Counted from the first letter of the stretch, positions 1 to 7,961 are shown. The stretch is 11,888 nt of DNA from Ichthyophonus hoferi (GCA_002751075.1 NAOQ01000063.1:1-11888), one strand, 5' to 3'. Numbers and translations: made by a program. Notes: generated from the letters alone by a model not told the origin.

Positions 1-72
1 TATATAGTATATAGTGTATAGTATATAGTGTATAATATATAGTGTATAGTATATAGTATATAGTATACAGTG
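1..72. repeat. TATAGTG-type minisatellite
   Basis: Tandem variants of TATATAGTG and TATAGTA run from the first base to about position 72, with a unit near 14 bases. The window begins inside it, so its true extent is unknown. Confidence 0.9.
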
Positions 73-237
73 TAATAAACTCTCCTGATAAAAACCGTCT
101 CTACAAACGTGCCAATCTGAAATTCTTTATATTCTTACTCTGGCCTCAATAAAACTTTATTTTTAAAAAACATAGAATACTTTAATTAGAAACCTACTTA
201 TAAATATAATAAGATACAAAGCTACGAATATTTGATA

Positions 238-240
<3 letters not shown>

Positions 241-270
<30 letters not shown>
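241..270. repeat. (AT)15 dinucleotide repeat
   Basis: A pure AT run of fifteen units, in the intron after the last kinase exon seen here. Confidence 0.97.
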
Positions 271-272
<2 letters not shown>

Positions 273-323
273 CTCATTTATACTCTAGTATACTTTCTAC
301 TATGTCTTTCTCTATGTAAATAC

Positions 324-504
324 CTTATACACACAATCTCATTGATTCGAGACTCTCGACTGCATAAAGGTTTAAACACTTTAAGGACCAATCCGGGATC
401 AGCCATTGCCAGTACACGGCCAAAGGTACCATCACCCACTAGGGTGTTGGATTCGACGTCACCAAGAGAGCTCAGTTTTACGATATTTACCGAGCAAAAA
501 CATA
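324..504 (-). CDS. Exon: kinase glycine loop, beta3 lysine, start of alphaC
   Basis: This is the clearest exon. It opens after a long pyrimidine tract ending CCACAG (acceptor AG at 506-505) and closes at donor GTATTT (323-322). It starts with two bases completing a codon and leaves two, giving 59 full codons. The product has VGDGTFGRV (GxGxFGxV loop), then VLKVFK with the ATP-anchoring lysine, then NEIVCI with a Glu suited to the lysine-glutamate salt bridge. The residue before the lysine is Leu rather than the usual Ala/Val-Ile pattern, a mild deviation. An alternative donor about 30 bases further along would add a few basic residues. The next exon is not certain: one in-phase candidate starts near position 100, but it runs into the terminal repeat. 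Confidence 0.87.
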
Positions 505-3500
505 CTGTGGTTATAATAGGTAGAGAGGAGAGAGCGGGAGAGGAAGAGAGAGATATAATTGGTAAATAACACACATATATATGTTTATTTGTATATAGTA
601 AATGAATGAAAAAGAGAAAATAAAAGAAGACAGAGTTGAGGTGTGACGACATATACCTATAACCATATATAGAAATATTAACCATATATAGAAGTATGAC
701 TTGTTTCTAAATATAAATATAGTTCAGTTCAGGATTGCTTTACTCTAAATTGGGTAAAAATGTGCAATCCTGTAGATTACTTTATTCCTATATATGGTAG
801 TATGCTACATTATGTAATGACATATACCAGTGCTCACATACCTTGTTAGTTAACCAAAAAAGATGAGTATAAATTGTGGTTGGACGAGAAAGAAATGAAA
901 GAGTATAATTGGTGCACATGAAAGGAAGATGACAAATGATTGTGTGGGATATTTATCCAATTAATATAGAACTATAACTGGTCACCATAATAATAATAAT
1001 AATAAAAACCAAAAAAAAAAAAAAAAAAAGAGAAAAAGAGATTAAAATATTAAATACCAACAAACAACAATAAAACAAACAACAACACTAAAACCAACAC
1101 TAACTACATAACATAATAACATACAATCAGTGAGTTCTTTTTCCAAAGCTACGTCTGTTTTTCTTGGGAAGAAACTGGACATAATCTCAGAGGGGTTAGG
1201 AAAAGGCATAGGATAATTAGGTTGATAGAGAGGACGTGATTTGTTGTCGCTCGGGTTATGTGTCTGAGTATATGGAAATTATTAGTCAGTCTTATGTTTA
1301 ACTGTAGTAAACCCTATCCTATACTATCCTATAATATCCTTACCATTGTAAACATATCAACTAATTTATCAGTAATCTCGTCTGTAGGATTTGCCCCATA
1401 AAGGACCCTGACAGCCCACTTTCCAGTGATCTCTCCTACTTGCATATCTTTGGGATACTCTCTCTCTCCTATTAATCGTGCTGTGTATAAACGGGTCATC
1501 CTTTTATCTGTAAGTAGAAGTGTTTGTTAGTATATATATATATATGTATCTATGTATCTATGTATCTATGTATGTATGTATGTATGTATGTATATATGTA
1601 TATATGTATATATGTATATATGTATGTCTGTATATATTTATGTATGTATGTATATATGTATGTATATATGTATGTATGTATGTATAGCTCCATATATGCC
1701 TATCCACCCAATAAAACGTAAAAACCAATCCAATCAACCCTAAATCCTACCAACCAACCACACGAGCCAGACATCAAAATAAACCTATCTTACTTAACAA
1801 ATTAGTAACCAACACTAAGCAGTTTCCATTTTCTTGGCACTCTCTGAATGGCTTAGCCCCGTGTGTAAAAAATAAATATTTATCAATAGAAGGCATGAAA
1901 GATGATCGGGTGGTGGAATCTTGATCGCGCTGTGTCATTGGTAGGTTTGGTTAATCTAGGAATGCACCTATGCAATCTCTCTCAGCTTATAATATGATCA
2001 TATTTATATAAGGATATAATTACCTATTTGGTATATGTATATGTATATGTATATGTATGTGTATATATATAGGTATAGGCATATTGTGCCCAATAAGTAA
2101 TGTTTGTAGAAGCGTATCTACATACACATATATACATATATTCACTTGTACTTGACCCTGTAGCCCGTACGCCTATATATTACATATATATAATGAAACA
2201 AAAGGGAAAAAGAAAAAAAAGAGAGGAAGAACATACAACAACAGTGGGATTAAACTGTGCTACAATTGGATAATGAATTTTAGCCTGAGTCTCCCATAGC
2301 AACAAAGTGTTGTGTAGTATAGTTTCCTGTTCCATTAGGAGGCTGACCTCGTCCGGAGAGATGAGCCACATTACATGACATGGCCTAGATGGGATATGAT
2401 AGGTTAGTGTAATTAGTGTAATTAGAGTTAGGGTTTAGGATTGGATTAGGAAGAGGAATAAACTAGAGAAATGAGCCATGTCATGTAACATGGGTAGAGA
2501 GGATGTAATTGGTTGGGGGTAATTAACGTAATTATAGTTGAGATTTAGGATTGGATTATGAAGGAGGATAAACAGGAGGTATAAGTGAATGCATGGTTAT
2601 GTGTATATATGTGTAGGATAGTATGGTAGTAGGATAGTAGGATAGTATGTATGTATGTGTGTATACTAATATCCAATCATATAAACTGCAATGTATGCAA
2701 ATGCCTCAAGACCAAGCGTTACCAGTGAGATAGTAACTTTATAATTTTTAATTTTTAAAAGGGAATATAAAAGAAATAAATAGAAAATAAAATTTAAGTA
2801 TGAATAAAAAGGCATGCAATAAAAATATAAACCAATAGTCATATAGATTGGCTACCATGTATATTCCAAAAAAAGGGAAATAGTATGCCATATATGGGAA
2901 AGAGGGAGATATATACGTGTTGATTGTAAGAGCCTCCATTGGTTTTAGATCACTTATGACGTCGCTTTCTGCATCATCCTCAGTGTGTTTATCTCTCAGA
3001 CTATTACGTCGGGAACGAGATAATATCCTATCCTCTCTATTGCCATTGGTGGGCTCTTTATTACTCTCCTTGGAATTTTGATGACAGTCATCAGTGCTGG
3101 AGAGGATATCCCGGAGGAGAGAGTTAGAAAAAGATGATTTGATATTGGACAAAAAATTGACACTGAAAGATGGTTGGCTGCTATTATTAGCAGCATAGTT
3201 TTTGTAGGAAGAGTTGGTACATAAATGCATGTATGTAAATATATATTAATATGAATGGAATGATATCATTGGGAAAGCATCATTGAAATGGATTGTCGCA
3301 GGGTGTATGAGAATGTGAGAGGAGGTACAAACATGCATAACTATTGGTGATAATCATATCCAATCATAACACTCCCACGTGCTATTCTACTGTACCTATG
3401 TATCAATGCATATATATATGGTTGTGAACTAATTGGTTTAATTTAATTATAATATTTTCATAAAATCATTGATAGATCTGTCTGTACAACCTATATATGG

Positions 3501-5037
3501 TAATATAACTGATCTATTGTGATAAGAGACCTATTTAACCAATCACTTGTGGGGCCTGAATATTCATTGCTTTAATGGCACATTAACTAATAAAAACTAA
3601 TGTCCTCACTATATTTCTTAATCTAATCCAATAAAATGATATGCAGTAAATGTATTTGATAATAAATTCATACTAATTATATATATGGAGACAGAAGTTA
3701 TCATAAACTGTATCATATTACTATATATATACGGACCAATTAATTAACCTATAAATGGAAAAGGTTATATATAGAATATGAATCGCATGGATATCCGCTA
3801 CAAAGCAAAGTATTTATTGGCTGAGAAAGCTGGTTATTTATATCTATATTGTAGGCGGTCAGGGTATATTATATTCTATCTTTCTATTGGATTAACTTCA
3901 ATGTACTACATTAAATAATGGCTTCCTGTTGGTGGAATGTCATGATTGGTGTAAAGAATGTAAAACGGTTGATGTTACCGAATGATCGCTTTGGAATAAT
4001 AGAATGATTGATTGGTAGCTCTAAAACAAAATAAAACTATATAATGCAATAGCCGACAAGCGTGAGTCATATATATGAAATCTATTAATACACCATAATT
4101 GATTGGCTCCAGGATGCAGCTAAAAAAGAGATATATATATATTACTGATCCAATGAAGTAATGGTATATCTGTCTATATAGTACCTAATAGTTTAATAGT
4201 CAATAAGCAAAACTATAGCATACTGTATATTAATATATTTAATATTGTAAATATATCACACATATATCATAGAAAAGGTTATATTGTCTACTTCACTCCG
4301 TATGAACCATAGTTTACCTAGCTCCTTCGATTGGCTAATAGCTGATACAAAATCCATTAATACATTATAATTAGATGTTCATTATTTTAACTAATCATGA
4401 TTGGTCAAATTACCATATAAGATTTAAACATTCACATATAACGTCTCCTAAAAAATCTCATTGCATTATGTTATTTTAAAATGAATATCTTAAAAACAAA
4501 ACGTAAAAGCACATTAGAAGTTTCTAAGTTCATTTGAATAGCTATATTATAAAATTTAAAATTTTATGTTAAGAAGTGTAGATTAAAAAAAGGTTACCAT
4601 GAGGTCATTGGCTTAGGTAGATTGGGCACAGCTGATTTTCGGTCCAGATCTGATTGGTAGATTGCCAGTGTGCAATTGTGTGAATAGGTTATTATTGGTT
4701 ACTAGGGGCAGAAAAGATGAATAAAGGTAAATAAGTAGAAAATATACGAATATGGTGGTTGGTTGGTGTAGTAAGTAAAGTAGAATAATAGTATATATGA
4801 ATGAGAGCAGGAGAGAAGAAAGAAATCTATTACATGTGGGAGGGAGATAAACATAGAAATAAACTGGGTACTGGTAAGATGTAGTAAGGGTGTGTCGTGA
4901 GGATAGGTAATAACTATAGTCTTCATGGATATTTTTATGTATGTATGTATGTATGTATGAACGAATGACCGTACTATAGTATGTAACTCTATCTGATAGT
5001 ATGTATATATTTATACGTGTACCTACACCAGTATACA

Positions 5038-5071
<34 letters not shown>

Positions 5072-5558
5072 CCGCGGTAGTATGTCATGACCAAGTATTA
5101 ATGTATATAAATGTATCAATGTATATATACCTACATCCATACATATACAGATACACACACGGAGGATATAAGAGAGAAGAACATTGTGGCATTACTTGGA
5201 TTGAGAGCCTTAGATAGATTCAATGTAATGTTATCTGACAATTTGATGGTTTGGGAGAAGGCATCCTTTAGTAAGGTCTCCGTTGCTATGGCCGTCATAT
5301 CTCCTTTTACCCCTCCTGCTATATCCCATAATGTCAATAATTTTAAAATAATGATTTGATTGGTGGGGTTAGTTTATCATTATTCTTTTTTTTTAAAAAA
5401 AAAAGAAATATTCAAAAAGGTTTTAAAAAAATTAAAAATAAAAACATCTTCCTGTTTTTTTTTAAAAAAACTTATTGTTTTAGCTCTATTGGTTAGATTA
5501 ATGATTATATACAAATGGTACAGGTAATGGGTGACGATAATATTGTGCAACTATGCAT
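324..5558 (-). CDS. Multi-exon protein kinase gene, 3' part beyond the left edge
   Basis: This is a spliced gene read right to left, with exons at (5513-5558), 5157-5318, 4598-4649, 2917-3177, 2237-2384, 1794-1851, 1344-1507, 1125-1185 and 324-504. Codon phase agrees at every junction, which is unlikely for unrelated open stretches. About 375 residues are visible. Residues ~1-70 form a mixed N-terminal segment, and ~85-170 a Ser/Asn/charged linker that is probably disordered. Residues ~170-340 are a likely folded segment I cannot assign. From ~345 the kinase N-lobe begins: the glycine loop VGDGTFGRV, the lysine in VLKVFK, and NEIVCI, whose Glu is the expected alphaC partner. The family role is ATP-dependent Ser/Thr or Tyr phosphorylation; substrate and subclass cannot be told because the C-lobe is outside the window. 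No signal peptide or membrane segment is seen in the spliced product, so a cytosolic or nuclear site is inferred. The 5' end is the least certain part. Confidence 0.72.
505..1124 (-). other. Intron, 620 nt
   Basis: Donor GTATGT, acceptor CCACAG after about 45 bases of CT-rich sequence. On the transcribed strand it is T-rich, with a 19-base T run (1029-1011) and an ATT trinucleotide stretch (1003-987). Two CCATATATAG-like segments lie near 664-692. I see no gene inside. Confidence 0.6.
1011..1029. repeat. A-run of 19, after an ATA trinucleotide stretch
   Basis: Nineteen consecutive A's preceded by ATA repeats at about 987-1003. It lies in an intron and reads as a T-run in the transcript. Confidence 0.95.
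1125..1185 (-). CDS. Exon: short segment joining the unknown region to the kinase lobe
   Basis: Twenty codons plus one base lie between an acceptor ending CTCTGAG (AG at 1187-1186) and a textbook donor GTATGT starting at 1124. It enters in phase 0 and leaves in phase 1, matching both neighbours. The peptide reads [11 protein letters not shown] then VALEKELTD, so it is amphipathic and slightly acidic at the end. A CCTAAC branch-like motif lies about ten bases upstream of the acceptor. The acceptor uses GAG rather than CAG, a little weaker than the others. It is too short to show function; support rests on phase and splice signals. Confidence 0.62.
1344..1507 (-). CDS. Exon: conserved-looking segment of unknown domain
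   Basis: 54 codons (after two bases finishing a split codon) end exactly at donor ATG|GTAAGG. The acceptor is CTTACAG, with a perfect TACTAAC branch point 19 bases upstream. The peptide is of balanced, globular composition (for example [17 protein letters not shown] then [11 protein letters not shown]) with no low-complexity bias, unlike the flanking introns. Base composition is clearly less AT-rich than its surroundings. I do not recognise the fold. It lies about 80 residues before the kinase loop, so it may belong to a regulatory domain fused to the kinase. Confidence 0.8.
1531..1686. repeat. TA / GTAT / GTATAT microsatellite
   Basis: Compound simple repeat: a TA run, then GTATCTAT units, then GTAT and GTATAT units. 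It fills much of the intron between the 19-codon exon and the next exon. Apparent Met-Tyr-Val-Cys open frames across it are artefacts of the repeat. Confidence 0.95.
1794..1851 (-). CDS. Exon: 19-codon exon needed to keep phase
   Basis: This small exon runs from an acceptor GCTAAG (AG at 1853-1852) to donor GTAAGA starting at 1793. It enters in phase 0 and leaves in phase 1, exactly bridging the phase-0 end of the exon at 2237 and the phase-1 need of the exon at 1507. Skipping it would break the frame, which is the main argument for it. The other two frames contain stops. The peptide reads [10 protein letters not shown] then CLVLVTNLL, a polar turn followed by a hydrophobic strand. Confidence 0.58.
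1852..2236 (-). other. Intron, 385 nt
   Basis: Donor GTATGT, acceptor GCTAAG. It contains a GTATAT hexanucleotide stretch at 2031-2070 and AT-rich filler. There is no open frame of note. Confidence 0.5.
2031..2070. repeat. GTATAT hexanucleotide repeat
   Basis: About five to six GTATAT-like units merging into a TA run. Confidence 0.9.
2237..2384 (-). CDS. Exon: start of the unidentified folded segment
   Basis: 49 codons after one base finishing a split codon. The acceptor is CCATCTAG (AG at 2386-2385) and the donor is GTATGT from 2236. The peptide includes [16 protein letters not shown] and a Leu/Thr-rich helix-like run, then an [10 protein letters not shown] strand-like end. An internal ATG (MWL...) could tempt a start call, but the frame stays open back to the acceptor and the phase fits the upstream exon, so I treat it as internal. 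Its 5' edge is copied in the adjoining intron (tandem repeat 2358-2577), so the exact acceptor is less sure than the body. Confidence 0.7.
2358..2577. repeat. 110-bp imperfect tandem duplication
   Basis: Copy one spans 2358-2467 and copy two 2468-2577. Both begin with GARATGAGCCA and share TTTAGGATTGGATTA in the same relative place. Identity is roughly three quarters by eye. Copy one includes the acceptor and first codons of the exon ending at 2384; copy two is wholly intronic. Confidence 0.75.
2385..2916 (-). other. Intron, 532 nt, with tandem duplication
   Basis: Donor GTATAT, acceptor CCATCTAG. It holds most of a 110-bp imperfect tandem repeat (2358-2577), which also covers the following exon's edge, and a GGATAGTA/GTAT simple repeat near 2615-2664. 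One perfect CCATATATGG box lies at 2888-2897. No gene is seen. Confidence 0.55.
2615..2664. repeat. GGATAGTA / GTAT simple repeat
   Basis: Short GGATAGTAT and TAGGATAG units running into GTAT units, inside an intron. Confidence 0.8.
2917..3177 (-). CDS. Exon: Ser/Asn-rich charged linker
   Basis: 86 full codons with partial codons at each end, and donor GTATAT from 2916. The acceptor is TAATAGCAG, with two possible AGs three bases apart that stay in the same frame (exon start 3180 or 3177). The peptide is rich in Ser, Asn, Asp, Glu, Lys and Arg (for example [19 protein letters not shown] and [19 protein letters not shown]). This is typical of a disordered linker; RRNSL resembles a basophilic kinase site. 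The frame stays open upstream to an ATG at 3230, so a start here (MHLCTNSS...) is the main alternative and would make the further exons separate. Confidence 0.75.
3178..4597 (-). other. Long intron, 1.4 kb, rich in ATTGG/CCAAT
   Basis: No convincing exon or element is seen on either strand. By hand count it has 14 ATTGG or CCAAT pentamers at typical spacings of 50-110 bases. A 27-base segment at 4078-4104 recurs with few mismatches at 4350-4376. A 19-base perfect inverted repeat (arms ATAAAATTT) lies at 4549-4567. If the upstream exons are wrong, this would instead be promoter and upstream DNA of a gene starting at 3230. Confidence 0.45.
4598..4649 (-). CDS. Exon: 52-nt candidate exon
   Basis: The acceptor is CCAATCAG (AG at 4651-4650) and the donor is ATG|GTAACC. 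It enters with two bases and leaves with two. This matches the phase-2 need of the exon at 3177, and the phase-1 exit from the upstream exon if donor GTGTAT is used there. The peptide [16 protein letters not shown] is Pro/Ser/Lys-rich and would extend the disordered linker. It is separated from the next exon by a 1.4-kb intron, the longest in the gene. Short length keeps confidence moderate. Confidence 0.48.
4937..4959. repeat. GTAT tetranucleotide repeat
   Basis: Five to six GTAT units. It is the reverse complement of the ATAC repeat about 75 bases downstream. Confidence 0.93.
5032..5069. repeat. ATAC tetranucleotide repeat
   Basis: About nine ATAC units, complementary to the GTAT run at 4937-4959, so one transcript could fold on itself here. 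Confidence 0.93.
5157..5318 (-). CDS. Exon: N-terminal segment
   Basis: 53 codons lie between acceptor GATATAG (AG at 5320-5319) and a run of overlapping GT donors at 5160-5153. The GTGTAT choice gives the phase the next exon needs. The peptide ([20 protein letters not shown], then a Ser/Leu/Asn-rich stretch to SLISS) is helix-prone and has normal coding composition inside AT-rich surroundings. ATG codons in the exon (e.g. GDMTAIA) could be an alternative start. I do not recognise the domain. Confidence 0.65.
5383..5470. repeat. Paired T-run/A-run tracts
   Basis: At 5383-5407, TTC plus nine T's meets ten A's plus GAA, a near-perfect inverted repeat with 12-base arms. At 5455-5470 a second nine-T/seven-A junction follows. 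Both lie in the intron between the first two proposed exons. Confidence 0.9.
5513..5558 (-). CDS. Possible first coding exon with ATG
   Basis: ATG at 5558-5556 opens fifteen codons ([15 protein letters not shown]) ending at donor TTT|GTATAT in phase 1. This joins the next exon's CA to make Ser and continues into GGVKGDM. An AG lies just upstream of the ATG, so it could also be an internal exon. Another frame here is open as well ([17 protein letters not shown]), but it does not match the next exon's phase. Support is phase plus donor only. Confidence 0.27.
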
Positions 5559-6837
5559 AAACTATCTACATAGCAATACATTATGTGTGTCGAGAGGATA
5601 AATATAATGGGATTGTATAGCTATGGACCTATAGATGTATGTTATGTATACTTATATCCACATATACTAAGTCAATTTTACGGTATTACATTGGTCAAAT
5701 GGATGTGATAAAAATAGTCATCCAATTAATTCGCTTATATAAAATATTGATTTATTTTTAATCAATAATCGATGCAATTGGATGAATTGTAATATTAAAA
5801 ATAGTTCACCAATCACAGCCAGGGTAAAATGAATTAAAAATGCTGTGTATCAATAAATAATATATAGAAAGAGAAATAATAACAACCATATATGGTCGGT
5901 TGATTGATTGGAATTTGGGATCCTGACTGCACTTTGAACACTCAATCAGTGTGAAGATCAATGTGTATCTATATATATACGGCTATATAGCAGAGATAGT
6001 ATTCGAAATCATACGTTGAATGTACTTTCAATACTGCATTGTAGTGTATAGTACAATGCAAATAACGGTACCAAGAATGTATGTCCATGGTAGCATTATA
6101 GATTAGATAGATAAACTATATATTGTCTTAATCTGTATAATACCTATCGACACCACTCAATCAAACTAATAAAACCTCCAAGAATATATGCATATACTAT
6201 CTATCTGAATTAAATGTGCTAATTAATTAATTAACTATATCTAGATATATGTATGTATATATGCATGTATATACGGATATATATCCCTGATCCAAGGATT
6301 TTAACTACTGATTGTACATTATTGTAAACACTGTGAAGGCTGTGTAACTATAAACATTATAGATAGGCTACTATACACAGTAACATATAATAACACTACT
6401 ATATCAATGTATATACATCGATAGATATTTCCTTACTCTAATAGAGTAATCCCAATCAAGTAAAAGGTTTAATTACTCAACCCTCTCTGCCAAACCTACA
6501 TATAATTCAATGGAACATTTAATTCTCCAGGGCCTATGCAACTAATTGTTATAGACACAGCGTAAGGTATATATATATGCGTATGAATGGCCATTCCTAC
6601 TAATAACCTTCTACAAAACTATGAAATATCCCTATCTCTCTTCTCTTTCAATCACTTGTGCCGTTCACCAAAGTTATCAGAACATGTCTGGTAGAACTAT
6701 CTTTTTTATCATAAAAAAACTATTCCAGTTATGTATCTGACTCTCTTGGTCGCTTTCCTAAACCTTACTAACCATTGCTTTAATTGCTTATTCCTAGTCT
6801 ATACATTCTCTTCAAACCAGTACATTATAGATGATAG
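5559..6837. other. Upstream region of the kinase gene; no gene established
   Basis: This AT-rich stretch lies 5' of the kinase gene's first proposed exon. Between 5690 and 5910 it has five ATTGG/CCAAT cores and a perfect CCATATATGG box (5886-5895), which could be promoter elements. After that the ATTGG signal nearly disappears. Small open frames exist, the neatest being a 32-codon minus-strand frame at 6496-6594 (begins MAIHTH, with GTAGGT donor-like sequence at its end). In DNA this AT-rich that is within chance. I see nothing else. Confidence 0.4.
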
Positions 6838-6978
6838 ATGGTTATTAACGCGATAAACCTGATTCGCGCTGGAAGGTCCAAAAAACTGCCTTACTTGTAC
6901 ACTGAAGACAAGTCTATTCAGAAAATACGCATTTATAATGCAGCTAAAGTACAGAACTATGCATATGTATTTATATAA
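6838..6978 (+). other. Weak 46-codon open frame
   Basis: ATG to TAA, with peptide MVINAINLIRAGRSKKLPYL at the start and a Lys/Tyr-rich remainder. A GTATTT donor-like site near the end (6967) could make it an exon. Composition is more protein-like than its flanks, but the length is not unusual by chance and nothing links it to a neighbour. Confidence 0.2.
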
Positions 6979-7847
6979 AACACCTCGCCAAATAGAATCA
7001 TGAGTATGGAAAGTGTTGTTCTCTCAATAATTATAATGTTATGGGCGGTGTGAAAGGTAAACCTTTCCCAGTGCTGCATTTTTCACCGCAAAGTATTTGA
7101 AACACTTACATAATATTTACATTTCGGCACAGTAACATGTTATTAAAGGTAGGTATCGCTTTAAATAGAAAAGAAAGAAAACGCCCTGTGTAAGGTGTCC
7201 AGTACATATAGAACTGCAAGAAGAAACGAGAGTAAGATGAAAGAAACAGGAATAGGAAAAAAACTCACCTCTCGGCAGATGAAGATCAGTAGGAAGTTTA
7301 AGGAAGACACAGTACCTAGTAATTAAATGTTCTTGAAAGAAAATGCTGTGTTAAAATTGCAAAGTTTATTCCTGACCCTGCTGTATATATATGTATGTGG
7401 CTCTGTCTCTCAAGAAATTGTATGCTATTTTTGTCTTAATATTAGTAGAATTTTTCTCAAGTGAAGCTAATACATAACTTACTATAGTCCACTTATAATT
7501 ACTTTTAAAACCCCTCTAATAAAGCATTTATTCGGGTTAGAAACAGAAAATATTAGTAAATACTAGATACTATTATTCGTAGAAATACTAACTGTATTGT
7601 ATACCTGTATACTTTCTCTCGACTTTCTGTTCTCTGCATTATCCTGCTTTCTGGGTATGGCTACCTCCAAGGGCCTCACCTGATTGGTTAACGCTTATTG
7701 GTAGCGGCAAAATATAATCTGCATAAAAAAAGTAAAAGCTAACGTGAAAGTATTGGTAGGTTAATAAGAGCCAATGATATAATGCATCTTATTTTAAATT
7801 ATTATAAAATCACCTAAATCACTAAAATCATTCTGACCACTATGTGA
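6979..7847. other. No gene established; nested inverted repeat and Y-box pair
   Basis: It contains a Lys/Arg-rich open frame at 7165-7326 (54 codons, first ATG at 7237), nested inverted repeats at 7045-7089, an AATAAA at 7518-7523, and two ATTGG cores 16 bases apart at 7683-7701 within a short CpG-bearing segment. None of these makes a supported gene. Confidence 0.4.
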
Positions 7848-7961
7848 ATGTTTTATTGGCGCAGTCAAACCAAAGGCAAACGCGATGTCAATAGCGATGC
7901 GACAAATAAATACTATCGTAAGACAGTGCGATACGTATCAGCATTTGCAGCAATAAAATAA
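7848..7961 (+). other. Candidate 37-codon basic small ORF
   Basis: ATG at 7848, TAA at 7959. The peptide begins MFYWRSQTKGKRDVNSDAT and ends YVSAFAAIK, so it is strongly basic. The frame coincides with a local rise in G+C and CpG (several CG in about 70 bases), unlike the surrounding AT-rich DNA, and an ATTGG core sits just after the ATG. No splice or homology support can be shown, and the minus strand is also partly open here. Confidence 0.25.

Larger units (their letters stand above)
4650..5156 (-). other. Intron, 507 nt
   Basis: The transcribed strand is pyrimidine- and AT-rich and reads open for long stretches only because of ATAC/GTAT repeats. It carries the facing microsatellites at 4937-4959 and 5032-5069. 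I see no gene. Confidence 0.45.

Noticed and set aside
342-569. Plus-strand open frame opposite the kinase exon
   Set aside because: It is the antisense shadow of the exon at 324-504, where the kinase motif and splice sites are on the minus strand.
1524-1743. Plus-strand Met-Tyr-Val-Cys open frames
   Set aside because: They are pure translation of the GTAT microsatellite in several frames.
2996-3196. Second minus-strand frame through the linker exon
   Set aside because: The alternate frame does not connect in phase to the next exon, whereas the Ser/Asn-rich frame does.
4613-5158. Long minus-strand open frame (181 codons)
   Set aside because: Its length comes from GTAT/ATAC repeats and pyrimidine-rich intron; the Tyr/Cys/Met/Thr bias is typical of repeats. 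Only 4598-4649 and the segment from 5157 upward look like exons, and they use other limits.
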